Source: Burkholderia cenocepacia (lineage in GTDB: Bacteria > Pseudomonadota > Gammaproteobacteria > Burkholderiales > Burkholderiaceae). From it: DNA of 64,000 nucleotides. The notes beneath the pieces were generated by a model that was not told the DNA's origin, did not search any database, and saw only the letters and a program-made list of their open reading frames with translations. This document shows positions 7,250 through 17,051 of the stretch, one piece after another. Numbering within the stretch: the stretch's first letter is position 1; the number at the start of each line of letters is the position of its first letter. The stretch covers positions 248,001 through 312,000 of the forward strand of contig NZ_UAQZ01000018.1 in assembly GCF_900446215.1 (NCBI RefSeq), given 5' to 3'. Both the position numbers and the translations under genes were made by a program.

Positions 7250-8472
7250 GCGCAATCTTCAAGTCGCCCCGCCATGCCCGTGCGATTCGCGCCGCGTACG
7301 CGGCCGCGCTGTCGCACTGGCCGGCCGGGCATCGGCGCGTCACCGTGCAAACGCGTCATGGCGCGACGCACGTCATCGTCTGCGGCCCCGAACACGCGCC
7401 GCCGGTCGTGCTGATCCACGGCGCACAGACGACGGCGGCAAGCTGGCAGCATCACGCGGCCGACTGGTCGACGCACTTCCGGCTCTACGCGATCGACGTG
7501 ATCGGCGAAGCGGGACCGAGCGCGCCGGCGCGGCCGCCGCTCGCAGGCGACGCCTATGCGCAGTGGCTCGACGACGTGCTCGACGGCCTGCAGGTGTCGC
7601 GCGCCGCGTTCGTCGGCATCTCGCTCGGTGCGCGAACGGCGCTCGACTTCGCGTTGCGGCGGCCGCCGCGCGTCACCCGGCTCGCGCTGCTCTGCCCGTC
7701 CGGCATCGGCAGGCAGAAGCCGTTTCTGTGGTGGGCGCTGCCGCTGTTGCTGCTCGGCGATGCCGGGCGTGCATGCGTGCGGCGGTGCGTGCTGGGTCGC
7801 CTGCCACCCGCATCGACGCCGGCCGAACGGGACGCGCTCGCCCTGATTCGCGCCATCGATCGCGGCTTTCGGCCGCGCATCGAGCCGGTTCCGGTATTCG
7901 ACGACACCATGCTCCGCACGTTGTCGATGCCCGTGCTGGCGATCGTCGGAGGCCGCGACGTGATGCTCGATTCCCGCGACACGCGGGATCGCCTGACGCG
8001 CCTCGTGCCGCACGCGCAGGTGCGGTTTCTTCCCGAGCAGCCTCACTTCATCCGCGGGCAACGCGACACCCTGCGCACTTTTCTCTCATCGACGGACACG
8101 CTCGACATGCCCCATCGAATCGTTCAGGCCGCCGGCAGCCGCGTGCTGGTCCGCGATCCTTCCGCCGGCCTCGTGCAACGGGAAAGCGACGCGCTCGATC
8201 TCGTCGCGCTCGCGCACGAGCATGAAGCCGACTGGATCGCGGTCGCCGCGGACATGCTGCACGACGACTTCTACCGGCTCGACAGCGGGCTGGCCGGCGC
8301 CGTGCTGCAAAAGCTGACCAACTACGGCGTCCGGCTCGGCGTGGTCGGCGACATCGACCGCCGGCTCGCGCGCAGCGAAGCGCTGCGCGCGCTCGTTCGC
8401 GAGTGCAATCGCGGAAAATCGGTCTGGTTCGTCCCGAGCGAGGACGACCTGCTGCGCAGGCTCGACGCGTAA
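7246..8472 (+). CDS. alpha/beta-hydrolase fused to a DUF4180 domain
   Basis: A 408-residue two-domain protein. Residues ~30-285 are an alpha/beta-hydrolase: oxyanion region VVLIHGAQTT, nucleophile Ser126 in GISLG, probable acid Asp238 in VGGRDVM, and His267 in QPHFI. From Met288 onward (about 120 residues) the sequence fits DUF4180: a DALDLVALAHEHEADWI stretch, the DDFYRLDSGLAGAVLQKLTNYG core, and a strand-rich C-terminus ending VWFVPSEDDLLRRL. DUF4180 is usually a stand-alone protein of about 120 residues with no known function. The reading frame is continuous through the join. It is co-transcribed with the overlapping HTH gene. The substrate is unknown; an esterase, lactonase or peptidase-like activity is possible. 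Confidence 0.82.
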   Translation: MSAIFKSPRHARAIRAAYAAALSHWPAGHRRVTVQTRHGATHVIVCGPEHAPPVVLIHGAQTTAASWQHHAADWSTHFRLYAIDVIGEAGPSAPARPPLAGDAYAQWLDDVLDGLQVSRAAFVGISLGARTALDFALRRPPRVTRLALLCPSGIGRQKPFLWWALPLLLLGDAGRACVRRCVLGRLPPASTPAERDALALIRAIDRGFRPRIEPVPVFDDTMLRTLSMPVLAIVGGRDVMLDSRDTRDRLTRLVPHAQVRFLPEQPHFIRGQRDTLRTFLSSTDTLDMPHRIVQAAGSRVLVRDPSAGLVQRESDALDLVALAHEHEADWIAVAADMLHDDFYRLDSGLAGAVLQKLTNYGVRLGVVGDIDRRLARSEALRALVRECNRGKSVWFVPSEDDLLRRLDA

Positions 8473-8505
8473 CGCGCCGCGGGCCGCCCGCGCCTCGCTA
8501 CGGGC

Positions 8506-8546
8506 AAAAAAAAGCCCCGAAGGCCGATCGGCGTTCGGGGCTTTTT
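8506..8546. terminator. bidirectional terminator between hydrolase gene and hemY
   Basis: The stem AAAAAGCCCCGAA / TTCGGGGCTTTTT has A-run and T-run flanks, suitable for both convergent genes. Confidence 0.85.
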
Positions 8547-8569
8547 ACGCTGCGCGGCGCAGCGCCGCG

Positions 8570-9757
8570 TCACACCACGGTGATCGCGAGCGCGCTTTCG
8601 CGGTAGTGCTTCGCGGCCTTGTCAGTTTCGCCGAGATGCTCGAACAGACGGGCGAGCGCACGATGCGCCCGCACCTTCAGCGCCTCGTTGTCGGCCAGCT
8701 TCAGCGCCGATTCGAGGAACGACTGCGCCTTGCCCCACAGCTGCTGCTGCTGGCAGAGGCGGCCGAGCGCGAACAGCAGGTCGGCATCTTCCGGATGATC
8801 CTTCTTCCAGCCTTCGGCCTTCTGGATCAGCGGCAGCGCATCGGCGCCGGCCGTGTCCGGGTAACGGCGCAGCAGGCGTGCATCCCAGTTGTGCGCGAGC
8901 GCGTCCTCGACGATGCGGCGCGCTTCGTTGCGGCGCTCGAGCGGCACGAGCAGTTCGGCCGCGAGATCGGCGAGACGCGGCGACTGGCGCTCGACCGGCG
9001 ACAGCGACTGCCACACTTCGAGCAGCGCGTCCGGATCGTGCCGGCGTTCGCGCAGCAGGTTTTCCGCCGCCTGCTGGCGCAGCCGCACGGCCGCGGCCGG
9101 ATGCAGCGCCTCGCGCTTTTCGAGCGCCTTCGCGAGCTTCAGCACCTCGGCCCAGTTCTTCAGTTGCTGCTGCGCCCGCAGCGCGACCTGCTGCGCATGA
9201 ATGCGCTTGCCGCCGGCCTGCATGTCGGCCAGCGCGGCGAGCGCACCGTCGGCGTCGCGGGCGTCCGCGCGCATGTCGGCGGCGGCGAGCAGCCGCGCAT
9301 CCTGCCATTCGGGCGCGTCGACCTTCGACAGCCAGTCGTCGCGGCGCGTGTACTCGTGCATCCGGTGCGCGGCGGTGGCCGCGACGAGACTCGCGGCGCC
9401 CAGGTTCGCGTCGACGGTCAGCGCTTCACGCGCGGCCTTCTCCGCACGCGAGAAGCGGCCCGCGTACAGGTTCGCGATCGCATCGCGCAGCGATGCCTGC
9501 GCCTTCTCGTTGCGCGCACGCGCCCGATACGCGGCGACCCGCTGCGGCATGCGCCAGATATTGCGCACGATGCGCAGCAGTGCGTACACGACGATGAACA
9601 GCACGACGATGGCGATCACGAACAGGTTCAGCGACACGTCGATCCGGTACGGCGGATAGACGAGCAGCACCTGCCCCGCGTCGAAACGGCCGACGGTGGC
9701 GAGCGCCGCGGCGATCGCGAACAGGACCGCGAGCCAGACGATTCCTCGAAGCGTCAT
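8570..9757 (-). CDS. hemY: HemY, heme-biosynthesis-associated TPR membrane protein
   Basis: A 395-residue inner-membrane protein with two N-terminal hydrophobic segments (about residues 5-22 and 43-62), the conserved RVAAYRARARNEKAQ region, and then tetratricopeptide-like helices facing the periplasm. The proteobacterial HemY family is encoded with hemC, hemD and hemX and affects late heme synthesis, but no catalytic role is known; it is not the Gram-positive protoporphyrinogen oxidase of the same name. The start is two bases after the hemDX stop codon, giving coupled translation. It is the last gene of the hemC-hemDX-hemY operon and ends in a terminator. Confidence 0.93.
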   Translation of the reverse strand: MTLRGIVWLAVLFAIAAALATVGRFDAGQVLLVYPPYRIDVSLNLFVIAIVVLFIVVYALLRIVRNIWRMPQRVAAYRARARNEKAQASLRDAIANLYAGRFSRAEKAAREALTVDANLGAASLVAATAAHRMHEYTRRDDWLSKVDAPEWQDARLLAAADMRADARDADGALAALADMQAGGKRIHAQQVALRAQQQLKNWAEVLKLAKALEKREALHPAAAVRLRQQAAENLLRERRHDPDALLEVWQSLSPVERQSPRLADLAAELLVPLERRNEARRIVEDALAHNWDARLLRRYPDTAGADALPLIQKAEGWKKDHPEDADLLFALGRLCQQQQLWGKAQSFLESALKLADNEALKVRAHRALARLFEHLGETDKAAKHYRESALAITVV

Positions 9758-9759
9758 CG

Positions 9760-11730
9760 TTACCCCCGGCTCTTGAACTGCTGAACGGCGTTCAGGCTCG
9801 TGTTCAGGTTCGGCACCGCGACCGTCAGCGACGCGCCGTCAACCTGCTTGAGCAGATCCTCGACGGTCTGCGTGTCCTTCGATGCCTGATCGAAATACTT
9901 GCCGAGCGATGCCTGTGCGGCGTGCAGGTCGGCCTTCATCGCGCTGTCGTTGCGCGCCAGCAGCGACAGCCGTGCGGTGAGCAGGCGCAGCTTCACGTTC
10001 TCGCGCACGAAGTAGCCCTGGTCGGGCGACGCGAGCATCGCGTCCGCGTTGTCGATCCGGCGTACCTGCACGAGCCCCTTCAGTTGCTGGCCGAGGCCGG
10101 CCGAGAAGTCGTGCCACCACACCTTCCAGCGCGGCTCGCCGGCGGCGACCGACGACGCGGCGTCGGCCGGCGCGGCCTTCGGCGCCGCGTGCGGCACGAT
10201 CGCCTCGCCCGACAGCGGCAGCGCGTCGATCTTCGCGATCGCGTCGTCGAGCTTGATCGCGAGGCCCGTGAGATCGGCTGCCGGCGCGGCCTTCAGCTTC
10301 TCGATGTCCTGCGCGAGCGCCTTGCGCACCGTGACGGCCTGCGCGCTCTGCGACGTCGCGAGACGCGCGTCAGCGTTCTGCAGCGCGATCAGCGCGAGCT
10401 GCGTGTTGCCGGTCAGCTGAAGCTGCTGGCTCGCGCTCGACAGCATCTGGTCGACTTCCTCGAGCATCCACGCATCGCGGTTGCGCGACAGGTCCTGGTA
10501 TTGCTGCTGCAGCGCCTGCTGCGCGCTCTGCGCATCGGCCAGCTTGCCGTCGAGCTGCGCGAGCTGCGTGTCGACCTGGTGCGTGCTGGCGAGCGCCTGC
10601 TCGGTCTTCATCCGCGTTTCGGCCGTCTGCGCGTCGAGCGCCTTCTGGCGCGCGACGAACGTACCGTCGAGCCGGTCGATCTTGCGGTTCAGCGCGTAGC
10701 CGCCGACCCCTGCCGCGCAGCCGAGCACGACGACGACGAACCACAGCACCGCGCTGCCGCCGCGGCGTGCGGGCGGCTCGGGCGCGAGATAAGGGGGGCT
10801 GGTCGGCGGTGCGGATGCAGCGGCCGGCTGGGAAGCGACGCTTTTGGAATCGTTGGTATCTGTCATGCGTTTAGTCACCGGTGCGGCTGTCGCCGGTTGG
10901 ACGGCCTCGTCGGCCATCGTTCGAAACGCGCGGACGATGCGCTCATCGCCCGCGCCGGTCAGCGTAATCCTATCAAAACCCAATGCGCGCGCGGACTGCT
11001 CGATCCGCGGGTGCGGCGTCACGAGCGGCGCATGCTTCAATGCGTCGATCTCGGCATCGTTCAGGTGGGCCCGCGCGAGCTCGTGCAGGTTGCGCACGCC
11101 TTCCGAGCTCGTGACGAGCCACGCGTGCGGCTGGCCGTCGAGCAGCGCGTGCACGCGCTCCCACGCGCCGACACGCGGCTCCGGCACGACGCGCCGGTAC
11201 GCGGCGACGAGCGTGACGTCGGCCCCGGCCTCGCGCAGCCGCTCGGCGAGCCATTCGCGCCCGCCGTCGCCGCGCACGATCAGCACGCGCTTGCCCGCCA
11301 GCGCCGGCGCGCCGCCGAACGCGGCCTCGATGCTCGCGAACAGGCTTTCCGAATCGTAATGAGGCACGCCGCCGTCGGCCGGCGCCTGCGGCGCGATCAC
11401 GCGATGCGCGGGCGCCGCGATGCCGTGACGCTCGAGCGCCGCGACGCTGCCGGGCCCGACCACGCCGACCGGCAGCGCATTCGGCCAGATCGCGCCGTAC
11501 CGCGCGAGCGCGCGGTCGATCGCGTTCGGCGACACGAAGATCACCAGCGCGTAGTCGGCCAGCGCCGCGAACGCGGCGTCGAGCGGCGCCGGATCGTCGA
11601 CCGGCGCGATGTCGATCAGCGGGAATTCGAGCACGTCGCAACCGGCATCGGCCAGTTGCGCCGCAAGCGCGTCGGACTGGCCGTCCGGACGCGTCAGGAC
11701 AGCGGTGAACGCGCGCGCGCCGCCCGCCAT
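9760..11730 (-). CDS. hemDX: fused uroporphyrinogen-III synthase / HemX membrane protein
   Basis: A single 656-residue frame. Residues 1-~265 match uroporphyrinogen-III synthase, which cyclises hydroxymethylbilane with inversion of ring D (AVLTRPDGQSDALAAQLADA at the start; SPNAIDRAL, VLIVRGDGGREWLAERL further in). From about residue 289 the protein resembles HemX: a Pro/Ala-rich linker, one transmembrane helix at ~327-346, then a long coiled-coil-rich periplasmic region. In E. coli these are two genes; I see no stop or frameshift at the join. The start (ATG at 11730) overlaps the hemC stop as ATGA. HemX function is unproven. Confidence 0.92.
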   Translation of the reverse strand: MAGGARAFTAVLTRPDGQSDALAAQLADAGCDVLEFPLIDIAPVDDPAPLDAAFAALADYALVIFVSPNAIDRALARYGAIWPNALPVGVVGPGSVAALERHGIAAPAHRVIAPQAPADGGVPHYDSESLFASIEAAFGGAPALAGKRVLIVRGDGGREWLAERLREAGADVTLVAAYRRVVPEPRVGAWERVHALLDGQPHAWLVTSSEGVRNLHELARAHLNDAEIDALKHAPLVTPHPRIEQSARALGFDRITLTGAGDERIVRAFRTMADEAVQPATAAPVTKRMTDTNDSKSVASQPAAASAPPTSPPYLAPEPPARRGGSAVLWFVVVVLGCAAGVGGYALNRKIDRLDGTFVARQKALDAQTAETRMKTEQALASTHQVDTQLAQLDGKLADAQSAQQALQQQYQDLSRNRDAWMLEEVDQMLSSASQQLQLTGNTQLALIALQNADARLATSQSAQAVTVRKALAQDIEKLKAAPAADLTGLAIKLDDAIAKIDALPLSGEAIVPHAAPKAAPADAASSVAAGEPRWKVWWHDFSAGLGQQLKGLVQVRRIDNADAMLASPDQGYFVRENVKLRLLTARLSLLARNDSAMKADLHAAQASLGKYFDQASKDTQTVEDLLKQVDGASLTVAVPNLNTSLNAVQQFKSRG

Positions 11731-12734
11731 CAGGCGTCGCCCTTGCCGGCGGCCTGCGAGCCCGCGAGCAGCGCCTGGACGATGTCGAGCGCGCCTTGCG
11801 CCTCGAGCTCGTCGGACACCGCGCGGCCGAGCGCGAGCGCGTCGGCGACGGTCATGACCGCCCCGCATTCCTCGGCCGTCAGCACGCGCTTGCCGTCGGT
11901 GGTCGACACACGGCCCGTCAGGTACAGCTCGCCCGCGCGCCACACCGCATGCGCGGCAAGCGGCACCTCGCAGCTGCCGCCGAGCGCGCGCGACACCATC
12001 CGCTCGGCTTCGACCGCGAGCGCGGTCCGCGGGTCGTGCAGCGGCGCGAGCCACGCGGCGACGTCGTCACGGTGCGCGGCGATCTCGATGCCGAGCGCGC
12101 CCTGGCCCGCTGCCGGCGGACTGGCTTCGACGTCGAGCAGCGCGCGGATCCGCGCTTCGAGGCCGAGGCGTTTCAGGCCAGCGGCCGCGAGGATGATCGC
12201 CGCGTAGTCGCCGCGGTCGAGCTTGGCGAGCCGCGTATCGAGGTTGCCGCGCAGCGGCAGCACCTCGAGATGCGGGTAACGCGAACGCAGCATCGCTTCG
12301 CGGCGCAGGCTCGACGTGCCGACGACCGCGCCGGCCGGCAGCGCGTCGAGCGACGCGTAGTCGTTCGACACGAACGCATCGCGCGGGTCTTCGCGCTCCA
12401 TGATCGCGGCGAGCGCGAAGCCGTCGGGCAGCGCCATCGGCACGTCCTTCAGCGAATGCACGGCGAGATCGGCCCGACCGTCGGCCAGCGCGGCCTCGAG
12501 TTCCTTCACGAACAGGCCCTTGCCGCCGACCTTCGACAGCGTGCGATCGAGAATCTGATCGCCGCGCGTCGTCATCCCGAGGATTTTCACGTCACAAGCT
12601 GGATATAATTTGCGCAGCGCATCACGCACATGTTCGGCTTGCCACATCGCCAGGCGGCTCTCGCGCGAAGCAATCGTCAACGTCGCGGGCGGCTGTGCCT
12701 GTTGCGGCCCGGCCGCGGGGGTCTCGGAATTCAT
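11730..12734 (-). CDS. hemC: hydroxymethylbilane synthase (porphobilinogen deaminase)
   Basis: A 334-residue cytoplasmic enzyme joining four porphobilinogens into hydroxymethylbilane. Visible family features are [17 protein letters not shown] at the N-terminus, [22 protein letters not shown], the arginine-rich GTSSLRREA, and the dipyrromethane cofactor attachment cysteine in [13 protein letters not shown] chose ATG 12734 (MNSETPAAG). A longer frame to 13025 runs into ppc and is not conserved. It heads the heme operon, overlapping hemDX by four bases, and is divergent from ppc. Confidence 0.96.
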
Positions 12735-12882
12735 TGCTGGAACATCGAAGGACGGGATTGAAGATCGAACAATGGTAGCACGCACGCCCCAGCCCGCCCG
12801 GGCCCGGAGCCTGCGCCCGGCCTGCCTCCGTGCGGGTCGCGGCGCCGTTGTGCGGATGTGCCGCACGTAGCTGGTTGCTTGA

Positions 12883-12909
12883 CCGCAGTTCCCGCAGTTT
12901 CCGCAGTTC
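12883..12909 (+). repeat. three tandem 9-bp repeats in the hemC-ppc intergenic region
   Basis: Three contiguous copies of CCGCAGTTY (C, T, C at the last base) lie 34-60 bases upstream of the ppc GTG. The regular 9-base period could be a protein-binding array or a replication-slippage product. Confidence 0.8.
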
Positions 12910-12942
12910 CTTTTGACTCGAGCTTTCCCAAGGAAACCCATC

Positions 12943-15900
12943 GTGAAGTCTTCCGGATCGGCGCGTACGGCGCGCCGCAATGCTGCCTTGCCCTCCCCCG
13001 ACGCCCCGACGGGCACCCTCGCCACCGCCGCGAACGGCCGTGCGAAAACGGCAACGAAACCGAAAGACCCGATACATCAGACAAAACCCGCGACGAAAGC
13101 CGCCGGCGCCCCCGCCCGCAAGGCCGTCGCACCGAAGGCCGGCACCCGCACGCGCGACGACAAGGACGGCCCGCTGTTCGAGGACATCCGCTTCCTCGGC
13201 CGCCTGCTCGGCGACGTCGTGCGCGAACAGGAAGGCGATACGGTGTTCGACGTGGTCGAGACGATCCGCCAGACCGCGGTCAAGTTCCGCCGCGAGGACG
13301 ACAGCGAAGCCGCGCAGACGCTCGAGAAGAAGCTGCGCAAGCTGACGCCGGAGCAGACGGTGAGCGTCGTGCGCGCGTTCAGCTATTTCTCGCATCTCGC
13401 GAACATCGCGGAAGACCGCCACCACAACCGCCGCCGCCGCATCCACGCGCTGGCCGGGTCCGCGCCGCAGCCCGGCACGGTCGCGTACGCGCTCGACCAG
13501 CTGAAAACCACCGGCAACGCGTCGAAGCGCCTGCTGCAGCGCTTCTTCGACGATGCGCTAATCGTGCCGGTGCTGACCGCGCACCCGACCGAAGTGCAGC
13601 GCAAGAGCATCCTCGATGCGCAGCACGACATCGCGCGTCTGCTCGCGGAGCGCGACCAGGAGCTGACCGCGCGCGAACGCCAGTACAACGAAGCGATGCT
13701 GCGCGCGCGCGTGACCGCGCTGTGGCAGACGCGGATGCTGCGCGACTCGCGCCTGACGGTCGGCGACGAGATCGAGAACGCGCTGTCGTACTACCGCGCG
13801 ACGTTCCTCGACGAACTGCCCGCGCTGTACGGCGACATCGAGGCCGCGCTCGCCGAGCATGGCCTGTCGGCCCGCGTGCCCGCGTTCTTCCAGATGGGCA
13901 GCTGGATCGGCGGCGATCGCGACGGCAACCCGAACGTGACCGCGGCGACGCTCGACGAGGCGATCAACCGCCAGGCCGCGGTGATCCTCGAACATTATCT
14001 GGAACAGGTGCACAAGCTGGGCGCCGAGCTGTCGGTGTCGAACCTGCTGGTCGGCGCGAACGACGCGGTGAAGGCGCTCGCGGCCGCATCGCCCGACCAG
14101 TCGCCGCACCGCGTCGACGAACCGTATCGCCGCGCGCTGATCGGCATCTACACGCGGCTCGCCGCGAGCGCGCGCGTACGTCTCGGCGAAGGCACGGTGC
14201 CGGTGCGCAGCGCGGGCCGCGGCGCGCCGCCCGTGCGTGCGATTCCATACGAGGACTCCGAAGCGTTCGTCGCCGATCTCAAGGTGCTGACCGCGTCGCT
14301 CGACGAGCACCACGGCGCGTCGCTCGCCGCGCCGCGCCTCGCGCCGCTCGTGCGCGCGGCCGAAGTGTTCGGCTTCCATCTCGCGAGCATCGACCTGCGC
14401 CAGAGTTCCGACATCCACGAGGCGGTGGTCGCCGAACTGTTCGCGCGCGCCGGCGTCGAGGCCGACTATGCGGCGCTCGCCGAGGAAGACAAGCTGCGCG
14501 TGCTGCTCGCCGCGCTCGCCGATCCGCGCCCGCTGCGCTCGCCGTACCTCGAATACTCGGCACTCGCGCAGAGCGAGCTGGGCGTGTTCGAGAAGGCGCG
14601 CGAGGTCCGCACGCAGTTCGGTGCGCGCGCGGTGCGCAACTACATCATTTCGCATACGGAAACCGTCAGCGACCTCGTCGAGGTGCTGCTGCTGCAGAAG
14701 GAGACGGGCCTGCTCGAAGGCACGCTCGGCGTGCCGGGCCGCGACGCGAAGAACAGCCTGATGGTGATCCCGCTGTTCGAGACGATCCCCGACCTGCGCG
14801 ACGCGTCGCGCATCATGCGCGACTACTTCGCGCTGCCGGGCATCGACGCGTTGATCGCGCATCAGGGCGCCGAACAGGAAGTGATGCTCGGCTACTCGGA
14901 CAGCAACAAGGACGGCGGATTCCTCACGTCGAACTGGGAGCTGTATCGCGCGGAACTCGCGCTCGTCGACCTGTTCCGCGAGCGCAAGATCACGCTGCGG
15001 CTGTTCCATGGCCGCGGCGGCACGGTCGGCCGCGGGGGCGGCCCGACCTACCAGGCGATCCTGTCGCAGCCGCCGGGCACCGTGAACGGCCAGATCCGCC
15101 TGACCGAACAGGGCGAGGTGATCGCGAGCAAGTTCTCGAACCCGTCGATCGGCCGGCGCAACCTCGAGACGGTCGTCGCCGCGACGCTCGAGGCGTCGCT
15201 GCTGCCGCAGTCGAACGCACCGGCGCAGTTGCCCGCGTTCGAGGCCGCGATGCAGACGCTGTCCGACTCGGCGATGGCCGCGTACCGCGCGCTCGTCTAT
15301 GAAACCCCGGGCTTCACCGACTACTTCTTCTCGTCGACGCCGATCACCGAGATCGCCGAGCTGAACATCGGCAGCCGGCCGGCGTCGCGCAAGCTGCAGG
15401 ACCCGAAGCAGCGCAAGATCGAGGATCTGCGCGCGATTCCGTGGGGCTTCTCGTGGGGCCAGTGCCGGCTGCTGCTGACCGGCTGGTACGGCTTCGGCAG
15501 CGCGGTGAGCGCGTATCTCGACGGCGCGCCGGACGCCGCCGAACGCACGAAGCGCGTCACGCTGCTGAAGAAGATGAACAAGACCTGGCCGTTCTTCTCG
15601 AACCTGCTGTCGAACATGGACATGGTGCTCGCGAAGACCGATCTCGCGGTCGCGTCGCGTTATGCGCAACTCGTGTCCGATCGCAAGCTGCGCAAGCACG
15701 TGTTCGAGCGGATCGTCGCGGAATGGGAACGCACGTCGCAGGCGCTCGCGGAAATCACCGGGCACGAAGGCCGCCTCGCGACCAACCCGCTGCTCGCGCG
15801 CTCGATCAAGAACCGCTTCCCGTATCTCGATCCGCTGAATCACCTGCAGGTCGAGCTGATCAAGCGTCACCGCGCGGGCGACACGAACGCGCGGCTGCGC

Positions 15901-15957
15901 CGCGGGATTCACCTGACGATCAACGGGATCGCGGCCGGCCTGCGCAACACCGGCTGA
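12943..15957 (+). CDS. ppc: phosphoenolpyruvate carboxylase
   Basis: A 1004-residue anaplerotic enzyme converting PEP and bicarbonate to oxaloacetate. The N-terminal ~75 residues are a low-complexity Ala/Lys/Pro-rich extension, and the catalytic body follows. Motifs are [13 protein letters not shown] (active-site His), [15 protein letters not shown], and the glycine-rich [14 protein letters not shown] loop; the family ending [11 protein letters not shown] is present. I prefer the GTG at 12943, which has AAGGAAA eight bases upstream, over an earlier in-frame TTG at 12913. Length is within the proteobacterial range. A strong terminator follows. Confidence 0.96.
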
Positions 15958-16000
15958 TCCGCGGGCGGCGCGGGCACGCTCCGCGCCGGCCGGGATAACG

Positions 16001-16039
16001 AAAGCCGCGATACGCGTCGATGCGTATCGCGGCTTTTTT
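16001..16039. terminator. terminator after ppc
   Basis: The stem AAAGCCGCGATACGC / GCGTATCGCGGCTTT has a six-base loop and ends in a T-run on the plus strand, with an A-run on the other side. It can also serve the convergent methyltransferase gene. Confidence 0.9.
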
Positions 16040-16080
16040 CATGCGACGACAAACGGCGCAGCGTGCGCCGCGCCGCACGC

Positions 16081-16833
16081 TCAGTGCGCGTCGATCAGCA
16101 ATGCGTCGTGCTCGAACGAGCCGTCGGCCTGCACCGCGTAGTAGCCGCGCACCTCGTCCGGTGCATGCGCCCACAACGCGCGAATGCCGGCGACGCTGTC
16201 GGCCGGCGTGCGAATGCGCGCGACCCACGTGTCGAAATCGATCGGCAGCCGCCAGCGGCTGTGCACCTGCGCGTCGAAACCGGCTGCGCGGAACATCGCG
16301 AGCCATTCGTCCGCACGGTAGTCGCGCACGTGCGACGCGTCGCGCAGCACTTCCGCGGCCTGCAGGTACGTATCGAGGAGCGGATGATCGTTGCCCGCGA
16401 TGTCGATCATCAACACGCGGCCGCCCGGCTTCAGCACGCGACGCACCTCGGCCAGCGTCGCATGCATGTCGTGCCAGTGGTGCGCGCTCATCCGGCTCAC
16501 GACCCAGTCGAACGTCGCGGTGTCGAACGGCAGCCGCTCGGCCGGCCCCTGCTGCGTGCGTACGTTCGCGAGCCCGCGCTCGCGCGCGGCCGCGTCGACG
16601 GTCGCGAGCATCGGCGCGGCGAGATCGTACGCGACCACGTCGCGCACGTGCGGCGCGACCGCGAAGCTCGCGTGACCGGCGCCGCAGCCCAGATCGAGCA
16701 CCGCGGCGTCGGGCGTCGCGCTCACCGCGTCGGCGAGCGTCTGCAGGTCGGCGCCCGTCGCATGAACCGTGCTCGTCAGATAGGCGGCGGCCGTCGTGCC
16801 GAAGGCGTCGGCGACCTGGTCGTGGTGTTTCAT
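16081..16833 (-). CDS. class I SAM-dependent methyltransferase
   Basis: A 250-residue Rossmann-fold methyltransferase of the UbiE/Methyltransf_11 type. The SAM-binding motif VLDLGCGAGHASFAV is at about residues 45-59, followed by acidic VVAYDLAAPML and the post-motif LPFDTATFDWVVSRMSAHHW. The substrate cannot be assigned. An AGGAG ribosome binding site precedes the ATG. The gene is divergent from an XRE-type regulator across a 218-base region, a common arrangement for a regulator and its target, so that protein may control it. Confidence 0.88.
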   Translation of the reverse strand: MKHHDQVADAFGTTAAAYLTSTVHATGADLQTLADAVSATPDAAVLDLGCGAGHASFAVAPHVRDVVAYDLAAPMLATVDAAARERGLANVRTQQGPAERLPFDTATFDWVVSRMSAHHWHDMHATLAEVRRVLKPGGRVLMIDIAGNDHPLLDTYLQAAEVLRDASHVRDYRADEWLAMFRAAGFDAQVHSRWRLPIDFDTWVARIRTPADSVAGIRALWAHAPDEVRGYYAVQADGSFEHDALLIDAH

Positions 16834-16939
16834 CGTTCGCTCCTTTCCTTGATGCAGTCGGCCGGCCCCGGCGCTTCAACGCCCGATCCGGCCCCGTGCA
16901 TCGCATTGTGGGGGACGCCCGCTGCCCTGCCAGCGCGCG

Positions 16940-16980
16940 AGCCGCTACAATAGGCCTGCGTGTGTACCAGTACAAGTTAA
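16940..16980. promoter_or_regulatory. candidate operator between methyltransferase and XRE regulator
   Basis: TGTAC-CA-GTACA (16963-16974) is a perfect inverted repeat of 5-base half sites, close to a TACAAT hexamer (16946-16951). It lies in the shared divergent promoter region and suits a dimeric HTH regulator. Confidence 0.45.
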
Positions 16981-17051
16981 GCAGTTATTCTGGTATTTGA
17001 TCCACCTGTCTGATCGTTGCCGCGTTTTCGCCTTCACTTCGCCGTTTCCGC

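Noticed and set aside
9922-12207. 761-codon plus-strand frame opposite hemDX and hemC
   Set aside because: It is antisense to the heme genes and has no protein family signature.
13558-15912. 784-codon minus-strand open frame inside ppc
   Set aside because: It lies wholly within a conserved enzyme gene on the other strand and has no family features.
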